From positions 1 through 5,200 of the forward strand of contig CAZCWX010000150.1 of the NCBI GenBank assembly GCA_964502465.1: a DNA stretch of 5,200 nt. Direction: 5' to 3'. Of this stretch, positions 1-4,531 are shown in pieces. The notes under the pieces are model-generated. The model did not search any database. It was not told where the DNA came from and saw only the letters and a list, made by a program, of their open reading frames with translations. Within the stretch, counting starts at the first letter, position 1. The number at the start of each line of letters is the position of its first letter. The DNA is from CAZCWX01 sp964502465. Lineage in GTDB: Bacteria; Desulfobacterota; Binatia; Bin18. Both the position numbers and the translations under genes were made by a program.

Positions 1-803
1 ACCCAGTGGCTGCAGTTGGGAATGTACTTGATCTCAAAACGATCAGTGAAGTACGGCTCCATGTCGTAGGTCAGCTCTTTACCCAAAGCGATGTCTTCTT
101 CGCCCCAAATAAGCAGTGTCGGGCAGGTAATCTGGGCGAACTGACGCTCGCCACGGCGGACGAACTCACGAAACGCAGCCCGATAGTAGTTAATGGCCGA
201 GGTCAGCACTCCTGGTTTCTTGAGCGCCTCAACATAGTGTTGTAGCTCTTCATCAGGAAATGCTTCTTTGCGGATTGCCATACCACGAAAGGCTTGCTCC
301 ACAAAACGGCGTCGATTAAGGCGAATCCCCCACTCAGGCAGCCAGGGAAGCTGAAAAAAGAACATGTACCAACTGCGGCGGAGCTGCCGTCTATTCGAGC
401 GGAGGTGTTTTTGAAACGCGGCCGGATGCGGGCAGTTCATGATGATCAGCCGTTCGGTTGCCTGTGGGTAATCCGCGGCAAACGCCCAGGCGACACCCCC
501 ACCCCAATCATGGCCAACGATAATGGCTTTTTCTTCGCCAAATGCTCGAATAAGGCCCATGACATCTGCAGTCAGTACATCGATGCGATAATTCGCTACT
601 CCCCTCGGCTTCTCGCTATCGTTATACCCCCGCATGTCCGGCGCAACTACTTTGAAGTGCTGCGCAAGGACTGGGATCTGGTGCCGCCAGGAGTACCAGA
701 ATTCAGGGAAGCCATGCAGAAGGATGACGAGCTGTCCCTCTCCCTGCGTGACATAGTGAAGACGGACGCCGTTGACGTAGGCAGAGCCGTGTTGCCAATT
801 CAT
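1..803 (-). CDS. Epoxide hydrolase-type alpha/beta hydrolase (3' end beyond window)
   Basis: The frame is open from an ATG at 803 to the left edge, giving 268 residues with no stop; about 20-30 C-terminal residues are probably missing for a family of roughly 290. It begins MNWQHGSAYVNGVRLHYV, the usual start of this family, and an in-frame TGA lies five codons upstream, so the start is well fixed. Visible motifs are the oxyanion HGFP (30-33), nucleophile Asp99 in GHDWGG (97-102), cap-domain Tyr146 (WYMFFFQLP) and Tyr207 (NYYRA), acid Asp237 (WGEED) and base His266 (CSHW). The Asp nucleophile plus two cap tyrosines is the soluble epoxide hydrolase signature, which opens epoxides to vicinal diols via an ester intermediate; haloalkane or fluoroacetate dehalogenases are less likely because the tyrosine pair is present. 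No signal peptide is seen, so it is probably cytoplasmic. It is third in a same-strand series, 147 bp after the CitE-like gene, and has no clear Shine-Dalgarno sequence. The natural substrate is unknown. Confidence 0.9.
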   Translation of the reverse strand, partial: MNWQHGSAYVNGVRLHYVTQGEGQLVILLHGFPEFWYSWRHQIPVLAQHFKVVAPDMRGYNDSEKPRGVANYRIDVLTADVMGLIRAFGEEKAIIVGHDWGGGVAWAFAADYPQATERLIIMNCPHPAAFQKHLRSNRRQLRRSWYMFFFQLPWLPEWGIRLNRRRFVEQAFRGMAIRKEAFPDEELQHYVEALKKPGVLTSAINYYRAAFREFVRRGERQFAQITCPTLLIWGEEDIALGKELTYDMEPYFTDRFEIKYIPNCSHW

Positions 804-956
804 AGCTTTCAGCCATCAGCAATTAGCAATCAGCTTTCTTAACAGAGGAAATCTTCCAGATCCTTGCTCGTTTCACTTCGTGTCTGTTCCTCTCTGCTGG
901 TTATTTTGCTGCAATCCCCAAACTGAGCGCTGAACGCTGACAGCTGATAGCTACAA
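800..956. repeat. Nested palindromic heptad-repeat element, copy 1
   Basis: The whole spacer between the hydrolase and the CitE-like gene has a regular design. On the plus strand five consecutive 7-bp units occupy 800-834, e.g. TTTCAGC at 807, CATCAGC at 814 and AATCAGC at 828. Five units in opposite orientation occupy 922-956, e.g. GCTGAAC at 929, GCTGACA at 936 and GCTGATA at 943. The last three bases of each 5-bp core (AGC/GCT) are nearly invariant, while the first two bases of each unit vary freely. The arms can fold together around a central hairpin at 843-896. The left arm includes the ATG of the hydrolase (801-803) and the right arm includes the TAG of the upstream gene (951-953). It resembles short heptanucleotide repeats or a MITE/REP-like element; I do not recognise a named family. 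Confidence 0.8.
843..896. repeat. Central hairpin of heptad element copy 1
   Basis: CAGAGGAA at 843-850 can pair with TTCCTCTCTG at 887-896, with a 2-nt bulge and a loop of about 36 nt. It lies inside the two heptad arms, in the same place as the stronger hairpin of copy 2. The pairing is modest, and neither strand shows a T-tract that would make it an intrinsic terminator. Confidence 0.4.
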
Positions 957-1829
957 CATCCCCGCTTTCCGCGCTCGTTCCAACACCATACGTTCAATGT
1001 TTGCGATTGGTTCGTCAATCATGCGCCCCTGGAACGCAACAGCCCCCTTCCCTTCTGCTACAGCATGTTCAAAAGCGGCAACCAATTCTTTGGCGTAGGC
1101 AACCTCTTCGGATGTCGGAGTGTAGACTGTATTCACCGGTTCAACCTGATTGGGATGGATACACGCCTTGCCCTCGTAGCCGAGGTGTTTTCCCTGGCGC
1201 GTTTCAGAGACGAGTCCTTCAGTATTGGGAATATCGAGAAAGACATTATCGATCGGTGTCACACCAGCAGCTTTTGCTGCCATCACCACTTGGCAGCGCG
1301 CATGAAAGACAATGCCATCGGTGGAAGGTCCGGCTTTGATTCCCATCGCCGCAGAGAAATCTCCATGCCCAAAAGCAATGGCTGAAATCCGCGGTGTCGC
1401 CTGTGCAATGGCGAAAACATTGCCAATTGCCTCCGGCTGCTCGATCAACGGCAGCAGCACTACTGAACCTGTAGACCGGCCGAATCGCTGCTCCGCCAAT
1501 AATACGAGTTGGTCAACAAACCGGATACTCTCTATCGAGTTGGTCTTTGGCACTACTAAGCAATCAGCATCCGCTTCGACCATCGTGAGGACATCATCCA
1601 GGAAATAAGGAGTATCAAGCCCATTGATCCGCACCGCCCGTTCGAAACGGGCGAAACCAGGATCTCGGAGCACTTCCTTCAAGATCTCTCTCGCTGCTGG
1701 CTTGCGGTCCGGGGCGACTGCATCTTCAAGGTCAAAGATCAAGGTATCAGCTGGTGAGTCTTTGGCTTTGGCGAAAAACTTCTCACTGCTAGCGGGAACG
1801 AATAACAGACTTCTGCGTAGACGGGACAT
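951..1829 (-). CDS. CitE-like CoA-ester lyase (HpcH/HpaI aldolase family)
   Basis: This 292-residue protein has the normal length for stand-alone CitE-like lyases, TIM-barrel, Mg-dependent enzymes that cleave (or form) 3-hydroxyacyl-CoA esters such as malyl-CoA or citramalyl-CoA, releasing acetyl- or propionyl-CoA and glyoxylate or pyruvate. Visible are the N-terminal RSLLFVPAS (6-14), FDLEDAV (32-38), substrate-binding Arg67 in AVRIN, probable metal ligands Glu130 (LPLIE) and Asp157 (FGHGD), and the C-terminal KACIHPNQV (221-229). The start is supported by GGGAG at 1835-1839, 5 nt before the ATG. It is not likely to be the citrate lyase beta subunit, because no citD or citF homologue is nearby. 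It lies 173 bp downstream of the CaiB-type CoA-transferase, which could supply its CoA-ester substrate. Family assignment is firm; exact substrate is inferred. Malyl-CoA thioesterase activity, known in close relatives, is an alternative. Heptad palindromes flank it on both sides. Confidence 0.92.
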   Translation of the reverse strand: MSRLRRSLLFVPASSEKFFAKAKDSPADTLIFDLEDAVAPDRKPAAREILKEVLRDPGFARFERAVRINGLDTPYFLDDVLTMVEADADCLVVPKTNSIESIRFVDQLVLLAEQRFGRSTGSVVLLPLIEQPEAIGNVFAIAQATPRISAIAFGHGDFSAAMGIKAGPSTDGIVFHARCQVVMAAKAAGVTPIDNVFLDIPNTEGLVSETRQGKHLGYEGKACIHPNQVEPVNTVYTPTSEEVAYAKELVAAFEHAVAEGKGAVAFQGRMIDEPIANIERMVLERARKAGML

Positions 1830-1852
1830 GATATCTCCCTTCTTTCTTCCCT

Positions 1853-2002
1853 CAAAAGCGTTCAGCGGTCAGCTATCAGTTTTCAGCGAAACAGGAAAAG
1901 GCTAACGGCCACAGGCTAAAGGGAATTCTCCCTCAATCCTATAGCCTGTGGCCTTTAGCCTCGTCTGGCTGATCGCTGACGGCTGACAGCTCATCGCTTT
2001 TT
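1853..2002. repeat. Nested palindromic heptad-repeat element, copy 2
   Basis: This element fills the spacer between the CoA-transferase and the CitE-like gene. Five plus-strand units of NNTCAGC type occupy 1853-1887 (e.g. GTTCAGC at 1860, GGTCAGC at 1867, TTTCAGC at 1881). Five units in opposite orientation occupy 1968-2002 (e.g. GCTGATC at 1968, GCTGACG at 1975, GCTGACA at 1982). The outermost units also match across the dyad (CAAAAGC at 1853, GCTTTTT at 1996). A strong hairpin at 1900-1960 forms the centre. The right arm abuts the CoA-transferase stop codon (2003-2005) exactly. The left end stops 23 bp before the CitE-like start codon, leaving that gene's ribosome binding site intact. It has the same design as 800-956, with a different central sequence. 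Confidence 0.85.
1900..1960. repeat. Strong central hairpin of heptad element copy 2
   Basis: The arms at 1900-1922 and 1938-1960 are inverted repeats of 23 bp matching at 21 positions, separated by a 15-nt loop that contains GAATTC. Each arm is itself built of 7-bp steps: GGCTAAC, GGCCACA and GGCTAAA from 1900, answered by TATAGCC, TGTGGCC and TTTAGCC from 1940. On either strand it would form a very stable stem in RNA. No T-run follows on the minus strand, so a role as processing site, mRNA stabiliser or bidirectional block is as likely as termination. Confidence 0.85.
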
Positions 2003-3205
2003 TCAAATGACTCCCTTTTCCTTCAACTCCGCCAGTTGCTCACGTGACATGCCTAATTTTCCACAGTAAATCTCTTCGTTGTGCTGACCCATGTGCGTCG
2101 GGCCAGTCCAGCGGATCTTCCCAGGAGTACGCGCAAATTTGGGAATAACGTTCTGCATCTTCACTGGCCCAAGATCGAGATCTTGCACGGTAGTGATGGT
2201 CTCACGCGCTTGGAACTGTGGATCAGTGAAAATGCCAGCGATGTCATACACTGGTGCGACTGCGCACTCGTACTTCTCGAACTGCTGCAAGGCTTCCTCA
2301 GCGGTGTGCGCGCCGATCCATGCGTCAACGATCGCGTCAACCTCATCAATATGGGCAATACGGGCGCGGTTATCTTGAAAGCGCGGGTCGTTGATCAGTT
2401 CAGGTTGACCGATGGCAGTAAAGACCCTCCCTGCCATCGCATGCGCATTGGCCGAGAGCGCAAGCCATTTGCCATCTCTCGTCTTATAGGTATTACGAGG
2501 CGCACCGATAGAAGGCACACGGTTGCCAGTCCGCTGCTGGATCACTCCGAGTTGGTCGTAGGTAATCGCTTGGTCGCCCAGAATCGTAAAGATCGGCTCG
2601 AGAACGCTGAGATCGACCATCTGCCCTTTGCCACTCTTGTGGTCGCGCTCGTACAGAGCAAACATGACTGCCCAGGTGCCGAACTGCCCGGCAACCGCAT
2701 CGGCAAGACCTGACCCAGGCAGGGTCGGTGGACCATCTGGCTGGCCAGTAATATGCGCGAAGCCGCTCATGGCCTCGGCGAGCGTGCCAAAGCCAGGTTT
2801 TTCCTTGTATGGCCCAGTCTGGCCGAAGCCGGACACGCGCACCAGAATCAACCGCGGATTAATCGCATGTAAGACTTCCCAGCCTAATCCCCAGCGTTCT
2901 AAAGTTCCTGGTCGGAAATTCTCGGTCAGTACGTCGGCATCCACAATCAGGTGCTTCAGGATCGCCTGCCCTTCCGGCTGATTGAGATCCAGAGTCACAC
3001 ATTTTTTGTTGCGGTTGGTAATCTTCCACCACAACGGGATGCCATCTTTGGTTGCGCCCAGCGAACGCAAGCTATCGCCTAGACGCGGGTGCTCGACTTT
3101 AATGACTTCAGCGCCGAAGTCACCCATATTCTGCGAGATCGTTGGCCCGGCAAAGAGCACAGCGATGTCAACGACCTTGAGTCCTTCCAGTGGCAGGTTG
3201 TTCAT
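2003..3205 (-). CDS. Family III (CaiB/BaiF-type) CoA-transferase
   Basis: This 400-residue protein has the standard length for family III CoA-transferases, interlocked dimers that move CoA between carboxylic acids through an aspartyl-CoA thioester. From the chosen start, MNNLPLEGLKVVDIAVLFAGP is the classic N-terminus. It is followed by FGAEVIKVEHP (30-40), NRNKKCVTLDL (64-74), ENFRPGTLERWGL (95-107), GFGQTGPY (126-133), the probable catalytic Asp169 in GLADAVAG, and the GKGQMVDLS strand (192-200). The frame stays open upstream to an ATG at 3436, but those 77 extra residues resemble no part of the family, while GGAGGAGGG lies just before the ATG at 3205. It is the first gene of the left-hand group, followed after 173 bp by the CitE-like lyase. 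This pairing parallels succinyl-CoA:malate or citramalate CoA-transferase with its lyase. Donor and acceptor acids cannot be read from sequence; formyl-, carnitine- or aromatic-acid-type transferases remain possible. Confidence 0.93.
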   Translation of the reverse strand: MNNLPLEGLKVVDIAVLFAGPTISQNMGDFGAEVIKVEHPRLGDSLRSLGATKDGIPLWWKITNRNKKCVTLDLNQPEGQAILKHLIVDADVLTENFRPGTLERWGLGWEVLHAINPRLILVRVSGFGQTGPYKEKPGFGTLAEAMSGFAHITGQPDGPPTLPGSGLADAVAGQFGTWAVMFALYERDHKSGKGQMVDLSVLEPIFTILGDQAITYDQLGVIQQRTGNRVPSIGAPRNTYKTRDGKWLALSANAHAMAGRVFTAIGQPELINDPRFQDNRARIAHIDEVDAIVDAWIGAHTAEEALQQFEKYECAVAPVYDIAGIFTDPQFQARETITTVQDLDLGPVKMQNVIPKFARTPGKIRWTGPTHMGQHNEEIYCGKLGMSREQLAELKEKGVI

Positions 3206-3224
3206 GAGCGGATATCCCTCCTCC
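3206..3224 (-). promoter_or_regulatory. Ribosome binding site that fixes the CoA-transferase start
   Basis: The minus strand reads GGAGGAGGG at 3224-3216, ending 10 nt before the ATG at 3205. Spacing is slightly long but the purine match is strong. It favours this ATG over the in-frame ATG at 3436, which lacks such a site. Confidence 0.7.
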
Positions 3225-3390
3225 GATCGGATTCCTGTTCCCGCGTTGTAGCGGTTTTCTCTCGAGAGCGCAAAACGTGCCCTACACTGACCACTTTTGC
3301 CAAAAGAGACTTGCAATTGATCCTTGATGGACCACGAGAAAAAAAGCTGGCGCAGAGAGAATCGAGGGGAGTCTATGGAAAGAGAGGAAG

Positions 3391-3420
3391 ATTTTAAGCT
3401 GAGATGAGTATCAACCGCAA
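3391..3420 (-). promoter_or_regulatory. Weak candidate sigma-70-type promoter for the CoA-transferase group
   Basis: On the minus strand TTGCGG (3420-3415) lies 18 bp before TAAAAT (3396-3391), which matches the -10 consensus at five of six bases. The -35 box is poor. Transcription from here would give a leader of roughly 180 nt carrying both short palindromes at 3259-3306. It is only a pattern match. Confidence 0.2.
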
Positions 3421-3437
3421 ATGCAAAGAGGATCAAC

Positions 3438-3463
3438 GCGGCGTAGTGTCAAGACTACGCCGC
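3438..3463. repeat. Perfect 10-bp stem-loop
   Basis: GCGGCGTAGT (3438-3447) and ACTACGCCGC (3454-3463) form a perfect 10-bp stem with a 6-nt loop. It lies between the two gene groups, about 220 bp downstream of the unknown gene and 230 bp upstream of the CoA-transferase start. No T-tract follows on either strand, so a Rho-independent terminator is not well supported. An operator or transcript-end stabiliser is possible. Confidence 0.7.
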
Positions 3464-3538
3464 AATTGACCCGTTATGGCTGAATGTTGGGGTATATTCG
3501 CACGACCAGAGATTGCGGTGTTGCCGAACGTCCTTCCA
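3464..3538. other. Spacer with no recognisable feature
   Basis: Between the 10-bp stem-loop and the hairpin cluster I see no convincing reading frame, promoter or repeat on either strand. Confidence 0.5.
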
Positions 3539-3643
3539 CACGGCGATGAATCGCCGTGCTACAGTACCAGCGCCCCATAAATGGGGCTTGAAAGCCGGCT
3601 TCAGCCGGCGCCGTTCTGTAGCGTGGGCACTTCATGCCCGCGC
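3539..3643. repeat. REP-like cluster of four hairpins
   Basis: Four stem-loops lie side by side: CACGGCGA/TCGCCGTG with loop TGAA (3539-3558); GCCCCA/TGGGGC with loop TAAA (3572-3587); GCCGGC/GCCGGC with loop TTCA (3594-3609); and a 9-bp stem with one G-T pair and loop CTTCA (3621-3643). In addition GCTACAG (3558-3564) is complementary to CTGTAGC (3616-3622), so the outer hairpins can be joined by a further stem enclosing the inner two, giving a cruciform-like, multi-branched fold. This is the style of bacterial REP/BIME or MITE-like intergenic repeats. It lies 40 bp downstream of the unknown gene's stop codon, where such elements often protect or end transcripts. No protein-coding signal is seen. 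Confidence 0.75.
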
Positions 3644-3682
3644 ACAAAAGCGTAATTCCTATCCGTGGACAGTGTACAGCAC

Positions 3683-4390
3683 CTATTCTTGCGAGGCGTA
3701 ATCATGATTCGGCAAACCGGCTTCCAAAGCCAGGAGATTTTTCGGCTCTATAGCAACAATATAGCTGCTGACCCCCTTTCCGCACTCGTCATATTCTCGT
3801 ATCAGCACCCGATCCGTGTCTAACAATTCACGCACACGCTTGACGATAATGATCGGCTCGTCAGCATTGACAAAAGCCGGGGGTGTGCGACGCCGGTTGT
3901 AGTGCCCTCCTGTGTGTGTTGCCGTCGCACCTGAGGAGCCTTCTTGAACCAGGAAAGACGGATCTGGAGCGAGCGGGTTATCTTGATACGCCTCCGGCAC
4001 GGGCGGAGAGTTGAAAAGAACCGTCAATTGTTGGTCACTCCATGTGACGTCGACTTGAAAAGAGCTGTGCTCGTTGGAACAGACCCAGGATGCATCAAGG
4101 GGGAGGTTTCGCTTCATGGCTTCTTCAAGCGCTGTGATCAGTCCCCAGCGGACGATCGGTTCAATGGGGTGAGCACCAGGCCACCAGCCTGTTTTGCTAA
4201 ACCAATCGTCGTGCAGATGCTTCGCCTCGGTCTCCGTCAGCACTCCCCGCTTCCTGCCCAGCGTCGCGAGATCTTCGGAAGCATTCTTGAGAGCGTCGAT
4301 ACGGTCTTGGAGTTTCGCACGTTCTCGGTACCGGCCTTCGAGTCTTTTCAGAATAGGGCCTTTCGCGATGGCCTCAGGCATGGCTGCCAT
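3683..4390 (-). CDS. Protein of unknown function, 235 residues
   Basis: I do not recognise this protein. It is read as a gene because GGAGG (4396-4400) sits 5 nt before its ATG, the frame is 708 bp long, and it follows the protease gene on the same strand with a 141-bp gap. Residues about 12-45 are charged and likely helical, possibly a short coiled coil (ILKRLEGRYRERAKLQDRI). There is then a Trp-rich stretch, WFSKTGWWPG (63-72), and a beta-like segment SSFQVDVTWSDQQLTVLFN (109-127). A Pro/Gly/Ser/Thr-rich, probably flexible region spans about 128-170, and a second compact segment IIIVKRVRELLDTDRVLI (about 180-197) leads to the end. No signal peptide, membrane segment or catalytic motif is apparent. 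A role with the neighbouring protease, as substrate, inhibitor or accessory factor, is only a guess from position. Confidence 0.75.
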   Translation of the reverse strand: MAAMPEAIAKGPILKRLEGRYRERAKLQDRIDALKNASEDLATLGRKRGVLTETEAKHLHDDWFSKTGWWPGAHPIEPIVRWGLITALEEAMKRNLPLDASWVCSNEHSSFQVDVTWSDQQLTVLFNSPPVPEAYQDNPLAPDPSFLVQEGSSGATATHTGGHYNRRRTPPAFVNADEPIIIVKRVRELLDTDRVLIREYDECGKGVSSYIVAIEPKNLLALEAGLPNHDYASQE

Positions 4391-4400
4391 ACAATCCTCC
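4391..4400 (-). promoter_or_regulatory. Strong ribosome binding site of the unknown gene
   Basis: The minus strand reads AAAGGAGG followed by 5 nt and the ATG at 4390. A second in-frame ATG at 4381 is 9 nt further on, so this site favours 4390. It is the best Shine-Dalgarno sequence in the window and the main evidence that this reading frame is translated. Confidence 0.75.
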
Positions 4401-4504
4401 TTTCAATAGCGAGTAGGCATGGGGTGACAAGGACCTTTCTTCATCAACATTCCGCATGGATAAGCCAACGTCATACCACAAGATCATCTCTGAATCAGTG
4501 GCCA

Positions 4505-4529
4505 CCTCATCCTGATGAACAGGAGGAGG
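4505..4529. terminator. Stem-loop just after the protease stop codon
   Basis: CCTCATCCTG (4505-4514) pairs with CAGGAGGAGG (4520-4529) at nine of ten positions around the loop ATGAA. It begins 2 nt after the protease stop codon in the direction of transcription. No T-run follows on the minus strand, so it is at best a weak terminator or a stem shielding the message 3' end. It may lower expression of the gene that follows. Confidence 0.35.
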
Positions 4530-4531
4530 AT

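Larger units (their letters stand above)
3206..3436. other. Leader region of the CoA-transferase, no gene seen
   Basis: This 231-bp stretch is open in the CoA-transferase frame, but its translation is low in family signal and rich in Ser, Arg and Phe, so it is read as non-coding leader. It contains a 10-bp palindrome CTCTCGAGAG at 3259-3268, flanked by GTTTT (3254-3258) and AAAAC (3272-3276). It also holds a short dyad, CTTTT-GCC-AAAAG, at 3294-3306. Either could be an operator; neither matches a site I know. Confidence 0.4.
4391..4531. other. Spacer between protease and unknown gene
   Basis: Apart from the stem-loop at 4505-4529 and the ribosome binding site at 4396-4400, I see no convincing promoter or repeat. 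A 27-codon minus-strand frame starting at 4457 runs across the start of the unknown gene, but it has no ribosome binding site. Confidence 0.4.

Noticed and set aside
294..842. Plus-strand reading frame of 182 codons
   Set aside because: It lies antisense to the epoxide hydrolase, whose full set of catalytic motifs is on the minus strand.
800..956. Insertion sequence ends or attachment sites around the heptad element
   Set aside because: No transposase or integrase frame and no clear target-site duplication were seen; the repeats are in 7-bp register rather than being single terminal repeats.
2081..2713. Plus-strand reading frame of 210 codons
   Set aside because: It is antisense to the CoA-transferase and shows no recognisable motif.
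3206..3436. N-terminal extension of 77 residues on the CoA-transferase from the ATG at 3436
   Set aside because: The extension matches no part of the family, the standard N-terminus begins at 3205, and a strong purine-rich ribosome binding site precedes that ATG.
3447..3452. Consensus -35 hexamer TTGACA on the minus strand, in the loop of the 10-bp stem
   Set aside because: No -10-like hexamer is found 16-18 bp downstream (the bases there read about TCTTTG), so it is probably chance.
3438..3643. Possible CRISPR array
   Set aside because: The hairpins differ in sequence and spacing, so there is no repeated unit with regular spacers.
3513..3701. Plus-strand reading frame of 62 codons
   Set aside because: It consists mostly of the hairpin cluster and overlaps the end of the unknown gene; its composition follows the repeats.
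4376..4457. 27-codon minus-strand frame overlapping the start of the unknown gene
   Set aside because: There is no ribosome binding site and no sign of coding beyond being open; it could arise by chance.
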